A stretch of DNA of 7,794 bases. Source: Firmicutes bacterium UBA1535. Lineage in GTDB: Bacteria > Bacillota > Clostridia > Tissierellales > Sedimentibacteraceae. The stretch's first letter is position 1; every line of letters begins with the position of its first letter. The notes under the pieces are model-generated. The model was given only the letters and a program-made list of their open reading frames with translations, made no database searches and was not told the origin of the DNA. Positions 1-6,433 of the stretch are shown here, in pieces. The translations under genes were made by a program, and so were the position numbers. The stretch is from assembly GCA_002323775.1 (NCBI GenBank), contig DCPV01000232.1, forward strand, positions 7,424 to 15,217, given 5' to 3'.

Positions 1-1420
<1,420 letters not shown>

Positions 1421-1768
1421 CTAATCCCCAATAGGGTCGTTAATCAATGTAGCGAATTTAAAATCGTGTACATGACCTTCTGCTGCTCTTGTTACTGATT
1501 CTAAGAAATGAACATGTCTGTCACTAACTACTATAGCTGGGCCGGTTATTCCACAAAATTCATGAAAATGATCTTCATAGAAATCTGTTCTAAAGCCCAC
1601 CTCATGAACATGGTTTAAACCGCTGCCTATTACTTGATTTGATACTGTCGCAAATCTATGATTGTGCGGATCGCAATTTCTTTCAGCAATTTCAGTGCTT
1701 CCAAGTATTTCATGAACGTGAGTAAGCACTACCGGATGAGGACAATTCATATAATCATAATTTCCCAT
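1421..1768 (-). CDS. YmaF-family His-rich protein of unknown function
   Basis: This small soluble 115-residue protein has no signal peptide or membrane segment. I recognise it as the YmaF family (named after the Bacillus subtilis protein), whose biochemical role is, to my knowledge, not established. Its hallmark is six HxH motifs at residues 17/19 (HVHE), 35/37 (HNHRF), 53/55 (HVHEV), 67/69 (HFHEF), 85/87 (HVHF) and 99/101 (HVHDF), interspersed with ITGPAIV and FATLIND segments. The spacings are 18, 18, 14, 18 and 14 residues, which suggests an internally repeated beta-rich fold. The His/Glu/Asp clustering implies metal binding, but that is inference. Three Cys (9, 32, 72) are scattered and form no CxxC motif. 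The ATG at 1768 has GGAGG (complement of 1774-1778) 5 nt upstream. The gene is monocistronic, with a strong terminator downstream. No convincing promoter was found. Confidence 0.85.
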   Translation of the reverse strand: MGNYDYMNCPHPVVLTHVHEILGSTEIAERNCDPHNHRFATVSNQVIGSGLNHVHEVGFRTDFYEDHFHEFCGITGPAIVVSDRHVHFLESVTRAAEGHVHDFKFATLINDPIGD

Positions 1769-1842
1769 ATTAACCTCCGAATAGAAAACTATTTTTCTAC
1801 ATAAAATTTATTTTACAAATTAAAATAAAGATATTTTAACTT

Positions 1843-1876
1843 GTACTAACTTATGATATGTGCTAGTACTTTTTTT
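1843..1876 (+). terminator. Orphan terminator-like hairpin with T7 tail upstream of greA
   Basis: GTACTAAC (1843-1850) and GCTAGTAC (1862-1869) form an 8-bp dyad with one mismatch and an 11-nt loop, followed directly by seven T (1870-1876). It has the shape of a plus-strand intrinsic terminator, yet no plus-strand gene lies upstream within the window and the best greA promoter lies downstream of it. It could end an antisense or small RNA, or act as a protein-binding dyad for the divergent 1421-1768 gene. The stem is short. Confidence 0.35.
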
Positions 1877-1935
1877 GCTACATCAACAATACAATACCAT
1901 GACACTTTATGGAAAAAATTGACAAACTTAATATC

Positions 1936-1964
1936 TTTACTTATTTAACTATTTATGATATACT
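1936..1964 (+). promoter_or_regulatory. Predicted greA promoter with extended -10
   Basis: The -35 is TTTACT (1936-1941), followed by a 17-bp spacer and -10 TATACT (1959-1964). The -10 is preceded by TGA, forming an extended element. The predicted start is near 1971, about 47 nt before the greA ATG. A second candidate, TTGACA (1919-1924) with TATTTA (1942-1947) at 17 bp, lies just upstream and may be an alternative. Confidence 0.5.
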
Positions 1965-2017
1965 TCATAACATTAATTAACAAAATATTAAAACATATAT
2001 GTATGGGGTGAATTTTT

Positions 2018-2500
2018 ATGGATATTAATAAAGATAAAATATTGATAACCGAAGAAGAATTCAAACAATTGAATGATGAAATAGAGTTCTTAAAGGTTAC
2101 TAAGAGGAAAGAGATAGCGGAAAGGATTAAAATTGCTTTAGGATTTGGTGATTTGAGTGAAAATGCAGAATATTCTGAAGCTAAAGAAGACCAAAATAAA
2201 AATGAATCTAAGATAATAATTCTTGAGGATAAATTGAAAAGGGTTAAAATTGTGACTCATGACAGTTCTGTAAAGGGTATTGTGCAAATGGGTTCAAGAG
2301 TTAAAATTTATGATATAGAATTTGATGAAACTCTTGAATATCAAATAGTAGGGCCTGTTGGTGCTGATCCTTTTTCTGGGAAAATTTCTTTAGAATCTCC
2401 ATTGGGAAAAGCATTGCTTGGCAAAAAGGCAAATGATGAAGTGGAAGTTACATCTCCAAGTGGAGACATTATACATTACAAGGTTTTAGAAATAAATTAA
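2018..2500 (+). CDS. greA: Transcript cleavage factor GreA
   Basis: GreA inserts a coiled-coil finger into the RNA polymerase secondary channel and stimulates cleavage of backtracked RNA, rescuing stalled elongation complexes. The 160-residue length is typical. Residues 11-75 form the N-terminal antiparallel coiled coil (TEEEFKQLNDEIEFLK, then KRKEIAERIKIAL). The tip GDLSENAEY carries the acidic residues Asp45 and Glu48, equivalent to the Mg2+-coordinating pair of GreA. Residues from about 85 to the end form the FKBP-like C-terminal domain, with the conserved block SPLGKALLGKKANDEVEV. The ATG at 2018 has GGGGTG (2005-2010) 7 nt upstream. The gene stands alone between a divergent gene and a convergent one and has its own promoter. 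A second Gre-type paralogue elsewhere in the genome would not be surprising. Confidence 0.95.
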   Translation: MDINKDKILITEEEFKQLNDEIEFLKVTKRKEIAERIKIALGFGDLSENAEYSEAKEDQNKNESKIIILEDKLKRVKIVTHDSSVKGIVQMGSRVKIYDIEFDETLEYQIVGPVGADPFSGKISLESPLGKALLGKKANDEVEVTSPSGDIIHYKVLEIN

Positions 2501-2602
2501 AGATTGTGTAATTTTAATATTTTTAAATTGTAAATTTTTAATTTATTGATTTTAATTAAGTATTTTAAAAGGTATTAAATTTACAACAATTTTGTTAGCA
2601 AT

Positions 2603-2657
2603 AAAAATTAGAACTATTAAAAGATATATAATTAGTCTTTTAATAGTTCTAATTTTT
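2603..2657. terminator. Bidirectional intrinsic terminator between convergent greA and dfx
   Basis: Arms 2603-2624 and 2636-2657 are perfect complements over 22 bp, with an 11-nt loop (2625-2635). On the plus strand the 3' arm runs into T7 (2653-2659). On the minus strand it ends in the complement of A2603-A2607. It begins 11 nt after the stop codon of the minus-strand desulfoferrodoxin gene and about 100 nt after the greA stop. It can therefore serve both genes, though it is placed most tightly for the minus-strand one. Confidence 0.9.
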
Positions 2658-2668
2658 TTATTTGATTT

Positions 2669-3052
2669 TTATAATTCTGTTTTCCATAATCCGTGTAAAT
2701 TACAATACTCGTATACTGCAATTGCCTTATCATCATCTGTAAGAGCAAAGCTTGCTTCCGGAGCACTTCCAACCTTTAATATTTTTCTTTGAGCGCCATT
2801 AACTGTTTCTAAATAAATCCATGCTATGTGATGTTCTTCTAGCATTGGATGTGCAACACTTCCAACCTTAACGTTTATAGTATTGTCCTTTTGCTCTGCT
2901 ACTGGCAAGTGTTTTTCAGCTGAAGCTTCAACTGTATTTGCTACTAATTCTTTCATTTCGTGACCACAACAAACAAGTGGTGCTCCTGAAGACTCTATCA
3001 TTCCTACCAAATTGCCACAATGTTCACATAAAAAAAATTTACCTTTACTCAT
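2669..3052 (-). CDS. dfx: Desulfoferrodoxin (superoxide reductase with N-terminal desulforedoxin domain)
   Basis: This cytoplasmic non-heme iron enzyme reduces superoxide to hydrogen peroxide without making oxygen, with electrons usually supplied by rubredoxin; it is typical of anaerobes. The 127 residues match the two-iron class. Residues 1-36 are a desulforedoxin domain with a Cys4 Fe site (Cys9, Cys12, and the adjacent pair Cys28-Cys29). Residues 40-127 are the catalytic domain with the His4Cys ligand set His48, His68, His74, Cys117 and His120. The EKH motif has Glu46 and Lys47 beside the active iron. All expected ligands are present, so the protein should be functional. The ATG at 3052 has GGAGG (complement of 3061-3065) 8 nt upstream. 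A terminator lies 11 nt after the stop, and a PerR-like half-conserved box lies upstream. No rubredoxin gene is visible in this window. Confidence 0.96.
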   Translation of the reverse strand: MSKGKFFLCEHCGNLVGMIESSGAPLVCCGHEMKELVANTVEASAEKHLPVAEQKDNTINVKVGSVAHPMLEEHHIAWIYLETVNGAQRKILKVGSAPEASFALTDDDKAIAVYEYCNLHGLWKTEL

Positions 3053-3080
3053 AATAATAAACCTCCAATTTAAAATATTA

Positions 3081-3107
3081 TATTATAGATATACCCTAAT
3101 TATTATA
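3081..3107 (-). promoter_or_regulatory. Possible dfx promoter region with PerR-like box
   Basis: On the minus strand TTATAATAATTAGGG (3107-3093) matches one half and part of the other half of the PerR consensus TTATAATnATTATAA (11 of 14 defined positions). It lies directly upstream of a TATAAT (3086-3081) that could be the dfx -10. No good -35 is found at standard spacing. PerR control of desulfoferrodoxin is known in clostridia such as Clostridium acetobutylicum. In such AT-rich DNA chance matches are common, so this is tentative. Confidence 0.3.
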
Positions 3108-3117
3108 AGCCAAAACA

Positions 3118-3160
3118 GAAAAACTCACAATAGTTTTATTAAAAAATTTATTGTGAGTTT
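3118..3160 (-). terminator. Rho-independent terminator of the Fe-S protein gene
   Basis: TATTGTGAGTTT (3149-3160) and AAACTCACAATA (3121-3132) are perfectly complementary over 12 bp, with a 16-nt loop. On the minus strand the stem runs into a T-run (complement of A3118-A3123). It starts 22 nt after the stop of the 3183-3938 gene and before the dfx leader, which separates the two minus-strand genes into different transcripts. Confidence 0.85.
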
Positions 3161-3182
3161 ATAATTAGTTTAAAGCTTAATA

Positions 3183-3938
3183 TTATTCTGCTATTTTTCC
3201 GTCAGTAGTAATTACTGTTATTTGCCAAGGTATCATTTTACCGCTGTTTCTTAGGGCTTCAACCACGGCATTTACTATGCCCCCACAGCATGGAACTTCC
3301 ATTCTCACTACTGTAACACTCTTGATGTTATTGTTTTTAATAATTTGTGTCAATTTATCTGCATAGTTTCCTTCATCAAGTTTAGGACAGCCAATTAAAG
3401 TTACTCTGTTTTTTATAAACTTGTTGTGGAAATTTGCAAAAGCATATGCGGTACAATCAGCTGCTATCAATAAATCAGCATTGTCAAAATATGCTGCATT
3501 TGTCGGTACAAGCTTAATTTGAATAGGCCATTGGCTAAGCTTTGATTCCATATCACAACTTTCTTCTGATTTTACTGCTTCTGTATTTTTAGAAACTACA
3601 GATGCTCTGTTTATGCTTTTTGCATGTGAGCCTGGGCAACCACAAGGTTGCTCTTTTTTATGACTTTCAGCTATATGCTCAGCATTATTTGCTGCCTTTT
3701 TAAGAGCCATATTTTTCTTAACCTCTGCCTCATTGTACTCTAATGCTTCTCTTTCTTCAAAGCTTATAGCACCAGTAGGGCAATTTGGTAGGCAATCACC
3801 TAAACCATCACAATAATCATCTCTTAATAGCGTAGCTTTTCCGTTAATCATTCCTATAGCGTCCTCATGACATGCTTTAACACACAATTCACAACCGTTA
3901 CATTTTTCTTCGTCTATTTTTATAATTCTTCTTATCAT
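3183..3938 (-). CDS. Dicluster ferredoxin-type 4Fe-4S protein with Cys-rich C-terminal domain
   Basis: This soluble 251-residue protein belongs to a family I recognise from Clostridia, often annotated only as a 4Fe-4S binding protein and, as I recall, sometimes found near hybrid-cluster protein genes; its exact function is not settled. The N-terminal ferredoxin domain has Cys13, Cys16, Cys19 and Cys23 (CNGCELCVKAC). The second motif is CDGLGDCLPNCP, with Cys43, Cys49 and Cys53 but Leu46 where the fourth ligand is expected. A charged linker follows, then CGCPG (Cys99, Cys101). The C-terminal domain (about 135-251) has AADCTAYA (Cys162), GCPKLD (Cys184) and VPCCGG (Cys217, Cys218). The start chosen is the ATG at 3938, with GGAGG 5 nt upstream (complement of 3944-3948). 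A TTG at 3950 would put the Shine-Dalgarno inside the gene. The gene has its own terminator and is divergent from the E1-like gene. Confidence 0.88.
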   Translation of the reverse strand: MIRRIIKIDEEKCNGCELCVKACHEDAIGMINGKATLLRDDYCDGLGDCLPNCPTGAISFEEREALEYNEAEVKKNMALKKAANNAEHIAESHKKEQPCGCPGSHAKSINRASVVSKNTEAVKSEESCDMESKLSQWPIQIKLVPTNAAYFDNADLLIAADCTAYAFANFHNKFIKNRVTLIGCPKLDEGNYADKLTQIIKNNNIKSVTVVRMEVPCCGGIVNAVVEALRNSGKMIPWQITVITTDGKIAE

Positions 3939-3968
3939 TATATCCTCCAAGATTTTTAATATTTTTTA

Positions 3969-3996
3969 TACTATATAGAATTTCAACTATATTATA
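3969..3996. promoter_or_regulatory. Imperfect dyad over the minus-strand -10 region
   Basis: TACTATATAG (3969-3978) and CTATATTATA (3987-3996) are inverted repeats matching at 8 of 10 positions, with an 8-nt centre. The dyad covers the TATAAT and the predicted start of the Fe-S gene promoter, the position of a repressor operator. AT-rich sequence makes chance dyads likely. Confidence 0.2.
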
Positions 3997-4019
3997 ATTT
4001 TTTTAAATTTTATAATAAA
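3991..4019 (-). promoter_or_regulatory. Predicted promoter of the Fe-S protein gene
   Basis: On the minus strand a perfect TATAAT (3996-3991) has a weak -35 TTTATT (4019-4014) at 17 bp. The predicted start near 3984 gives a leader of about 46 nt. A competing TTGAAA lies just downstream on the same strand but lacks a -10 at standard spacing. The weak -35 suggests that an activator may be needed. Confidence 0.35.
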
Positions 4020-4046
4020 AGAATAATATAAATCTTAAAAAAACTC

Positions 4047-4062
4047 TGTTGTTTTTACAACA
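4047..4062. promoter_or_regulatory. Perfect 16-bp palindrome, CRP/FNR-like operator candidate
   Basis: TGTTGTTTTTACAACA is perfectly self-complementary in its 6-bp arms (TGTTGT and ACAACA around TTTT). Its TGTTG-N6-CAACA layout matches the 5-6-5 architecture of CRP/FNR-family sites. It lies between the two divergent promoters, centred about 70 bp upstream of the predicted start of the Fe-S gene and about 55 bp upstream of that of the E1-like gene. It has no T-run placed for a terminator of either gene. Confidence 0.35.
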
Positions 4063-4074
4063 AAAAATATTTTT

Positions 4075-4103
4075 TTGCATTATTCTTTAAATTATGATAT
4101 ATT
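4075..4103 (+). promoter_or_regulatory. Predicted promoter of the ThiF-family gene
   Basis: The -35 is TTGCAT (4075-4080), followed by a 17-bp spacer and -10 TATATT (4098-4103). The -10 is preceded by TGA as an extended element, with the same TATGATATA context as the greA promoter. The predicted start is near 4110, about 42 nt before the ATG. Confidence 0.4.
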
Positions 4104-4151
4104 TGTTAAGAGAAAAATTAATCGTGGAAGTGGTAAAAACAGGAGGTTAAT

Positions 4152-4937
4152 ATGGAAGAAAGATATATTAAAATATTGGACAGCATAACTGAGACAGAAC
4201 TTAAAAAACTTCAAAATTCTAATGTTTGTGTTGTAGGCTGTGGAGCTGCTGGAGGATATATAATAGAAATGCTTGCTAGAATTGGCGTGCTTAATATTAC
4301 AGGAGTAGACGACGAAATTTTTAATACATCAGACTTAAATAGCCAAAGCATATCTCATTCCACAAATATTTACGAAAATAAGGCTCTTGAAACAAAGAAA
4401 AGAATATTCGCAATAAATCCTGATGTGTATTTCACACCTATATTTGAAAGGATTACAGTTGATAATGCAATAGATATATTAGCAGGAAATAATGTTATAA
4501 TTGACGCTAGTGATAGCATAGAGGTAAGGCTTATATTAGAGGATGCTTGCAACAAAATTGAGACTCCGCTTATATATGGTGCTGTTTTCGGATGGCAAGG
4601 CAGAATAAGTACAGTATTACCTCATGATAATACAATTTCAAGAATATATTCTGAAACTACTGAGGAGGATATTAGTGAGAATGCAGGGAATTTGATATTT
4701 ACCTATGCCTTAATTGCATCGCTTCAAGTTAATGAAGCAATTAAAGTTTTGCTTGGTAAGGGGGATATATTACATAGAAAGCTTTTAACAATTGATTTAT
4801 TGAATATGAAAATTGATATACAGGAAATAGTATACGAGGAAGTTGTTGAAGAAATTGAAGAAATAAAGCTTGAAAGTGTGGAGAAAAAGGACATAAAAAA
4901 TACATGGAATCCTTTTAGTTTCTTTAAAAAGAGTTAG
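4152..4937 (+). CDS. ThiF/MoeB/HesA-family E1-like adenylyltransferase, divergent
   Basis: Family members bind ATP and adenylate the C-terminus of a ubiquitin-like sulfur carrier (ThiS, MoaD) or a small molecule. The 261-residue protein has a Rossmann glycine motif GCGAAGG (Gly29, Gly31, Gly34), the acidic strand end VDDE (Asp53, Asp54), Lys77, the DASDS segment with Asp118 and Asp121, and GAVFGWQG (143-150). The usual S-N-L-x-R-Q signature reads SDLNSQ (60-65), so its Asn is Asp and its Arg is Ser. The Zn-binding CxxC pairs of MoeB and ThiF are absent. The C-terminal tail (about 225-261) is Glu/Lys-rich and ends with FSFFKKS. The ATG at 4152 has AGGAGG (4141-4146) 5 nt upstream. No carrier-protein, thiamine or molybdopterin gene adjoins, so the substrate is unknown. 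Fold assignment is secure; activity is not. Confidence 0.85.
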   Translation: MEERYIKILDSITETELKKLQNSNVCVVGCGAAGGYIIEMLARIGVLNITGVDDEIFNTSDLNSQSISHSTNIYENKALETKKRIFAINPDVYFTPIFERITVDNAIDILAGNNVIIDASDSIEVRLILEDACNKIETPLIYGAVFGWQGRISTVLPHDNTISRIYSETTEEDISENAGNLIFTYALIASLQVNEAIKVLLGKGDILHRKLLTIDLLNMKIDIQEIVYEEVVEEIEEIKLESVEKKDIKNTWNPFSFFKKS

Positions 4938-5092
4938 AATAATTTATTGAGTGCTTATCCTTGTAAAACAGTAAATATTTTATGTTTCGGAAATAGCTTG
5001 ACAATTCATTATTTATAAAACTAGAGGGAAAGGTTAATAATAAACTAATTAGTACATAAAAAACCAAATAGAATAAGGAAGGTTAAAATATT
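4938..5092 (+). other. hisS leader / intergenic region without a T-box
   Basis: These 155 bases between the E1-like gene and hisS contain TTGACA (4998-5003) but no good -10 at 16-18 bp, and a 10-bp palindrome ACTAATTAGT (5044-5053). There is no T-box antiterminator sequence and no intrinsic terminator. The hisS ribosome binding site AGGAAGG (5076-5082) closes the region. Readthrough from the upstream gene is possible. Confidence 0.5.
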
Positions 5093-6349
5093 ATGAAAAT
5101 AAATGTTAATCCTGCAAAGGGAATGAGAGATTTTTTACCTCTTGAAAAAGAAATAAGAGATTATGTTGAAAATTCTATAATAAATACATATAAACAAACA
5201 GGCTTTGAACTTATTGAAACACCAGTAATTGAAAATATTGAAAATCTTATTGGAAGTGACGGAGGGGAAAATCTAAAGCTTATATTTAAAATTTTAAAGC
5301 GTGGGGATAAGCTTGATGATTTTTCAAACATGACAGAAAATGATTTAGCCGACCTAGGTCTAAGATATGATTTAACAGTTCCGCTTAGTAGGTTTTATTG
5401 CAACAACAGAGCTAAGCTTCCGGCTGTTTTTAAATCCTTGCAGGTAGGAAATGTATTTAGAGCGGAAAGGGCTCAAAAGGGCAGATACAGAAGCTTTATG
5501 CAATGCGATATAGATATAATAGGGGAAAAAAGTTCTACTGCTGAGATAGAGCTAATTACAACAACATCTAAGGCATTAGCTGCTCTTAATGTGGATAAAT
5601 TTGCTATTAGGATAAATGATAGAAGAATTTTAAAATCGGTCATACTATCATGTGGATTTAGTGAACAGGAATTTGATAATGTATGTATAATACTTGATAA
5701 GCTAGACAAAATTGGAATGTCCGGAATTGAGACAGAATTAAATGCTAAAGAGTATAATACTGATAGTATTAAAAGGCTAATGAATGCTTTAACTGATATC
5801 AACTTAAGTGGAACAAAATGCCTAAATGAATATGGAGTTGAAGCTGAGGTTGTGGATAATATTAATTGTATTATTAACTCAGTGGAGGAGTTATCAGATA
5901 GGAAATATAAGATAAGATTTGATTTTACATTAGTAAGAGGTATGGGATACTATACCGGAGCTATATTTGAGATTGAATACGAGGGACTTGGCTATGCTAT
6001 CGGTGGTGGCGGAAGATATGATAAAATGATTGGAAAGTATATAGGTGAGGATATACCTGCTGTAGGTTTTTCAATAGGCTTTGAAAGATTGGTAAATCAG
6101 CTTATAGATGAAAATTTCAAAGTTCCTAATCTGCAAAAAATTGTTTTGCTTTATGATGTCGAAAATGAATATGTTGATGTATTGAAAACCGCAAATAATC
6201 TAAGGGCTAAAGGCTATACAGTATCTGTATATGAAAAAGCCAAGAAGCTTGGAAAGCAATTGACGCAGTTTGAAGGTTTTGGATATTCAGGATATGCGAT
6301 TTATGATTGTGAAAATACTGAAATTAAAGAATTTAAAGCTGAAAATTAA
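5093..6349 (+). CDS. hisS: Histidyl-tRNA synthetase (class II), clostridial variant type
   Basis: This cytoplasmic enzyme would charge tRNA-His with histidine using ATP. The 418 residues show the class II HisRS core. PAKGMRDFLP (7-16) opens the domain, and GLRYDLTVPLSRF (89-101) is in the form more like eukaryotic and archaeal enzymes than the E. coli one. Motif 2 is FRAERAQKGRYRSFMQCDIDIIG (122-144). The histidine-binding loop LVRGMGYYTGAIFE has the catalytic Arg282, but Gly285 stands where LDYY has Asp. Motif 3 is VGFSIGFERL with Arg332. A C-terminal anticodon-binding domain (about 345-418) has KIVLLYD and a GYTVSVYEKAKKLGKQL segment. A HisZ-type regulator was considered, but retention of Arg282 and the anticodon domain favours HisRS. 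The ATG at 5093 has AGGAAGG 10 nt upstream. The genome may carry a second, standard hisS. nadE follows after 84 nt. Confidence 0.88.
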   Translation: MKINVNPAKGMRDFLPLEKEIRDYVENSIINTYKQTGFELIETPVIENIENLIGSDGGENLKLIFKILKRGDKLDDFSNMTENDLADLGLRYDLTVPLSRFYCNNRAKLPAVFKSLQVGNVFRAERAQKGRYRSFMQCDIDIIGEKSSTAEIELITTTSKALAALNVDKFAIRINDRRILKSVILSCGFSEQEFDNVCIILDKLDKIGMSGIETELNAKEYNTDSIKRLMNALTDINLSGTKCLNEYGVEAEVVDNINCIINSVEELSDRKYKIRFDFTLVRGMGYYTGAIFEIEYEGLGYAIGGGGRYDKMIGKYIGEDIPAVGFSIGFERLVNQLIDENFKVPNLQKIVLLYDVENEYVDVLKTANNLRAKGYTVSVYEKAKKLGKQLTQFEGFGYSGYAIYDCENTEIKEFKAEN

Positions 6350-6358
6350 GAAGTGATA

Positions 6359-6402
6359 GGAGATGTTTTGCTTGTTCAACAATGTACAATTGAAACATCT
6401 CT
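6359..6402 (+). other. Intergenic hairpin between hisS and nadE
   Basis: AGATGTTT (6361-6368) and AAACATCT (6393-6400) are perfect inverted repeats. The stem extends outward by G6360-C6401 and a G-U pair, giving about 10 bp around a 24-nt loop. The loop holds a further small dyad TTGTTCAACAA (6372-6382). No T-run follows, so it is not an intrinsic terminator. It could be an mRNA processing or stability element between co-transcribed genes. Confidence 0.35.
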
Positions 6403-6433
6403 GTATCTAATGAAAAATTATAGGAGGTTTCTT

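Noticed and set aside
1782..1799. 7-bp hairpin TAGAAAA-CTAT-TTTTCTA in the leader of the YmaF-family gene
   Set aside because: It is perfect but short and AT-only apart from one pair. It lies outside the ribosome binding site, with no T-run, so it may well be chance.
2528..2586. Inverted repeat TTGTAAATTT / AAATTTACAA downstream of greA
   Set aside because: The arms are 39 nt apart and AT-rich with no tail signal. The 22-bp hairpin just downstream explains termination better.
2592..2792. 66-codon plus-strand ORF with a hydrophobic stretch
   Set aside because: It runs through the bidirectional terminator into the antisense of dfx. The hydrophobic look comes from the T-rich terminator sequence.
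4062..4076. A6-TA-T6 palindrome in the divergent region
   Set aside because: It is a simple AT tract expected in such DNA. It may bend DNA but shows no specific signal.
4370..4555. 61-codon minus-strand ORF
   Set aside because: It is antisense to the conserved core of the ThiF-family gene, with no ribosome binding site or homology.
4998..5026. hisS promoter based on TTGACA at 4998-5003
   Set aside because: The -35 is perfect, but the hexamers at 16-18 bp (for example CTAGAG) do not resemble a -10. It is left as an unassigned possibility.
4938..5092. T-box riboswitch in front of hisS
   Set aside because: The leader is short, the conserved T-box sequence (AGGGTGG-type) is absent, and no antiterminator/terminator pair is seen.
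5473..5802. 109-codon minus-strand ORF
   Set aside because: It is antisense to hisS motif 2 and downstream sequence. The Leu/Ser/Ile-rich composition is that of an antisense reading.
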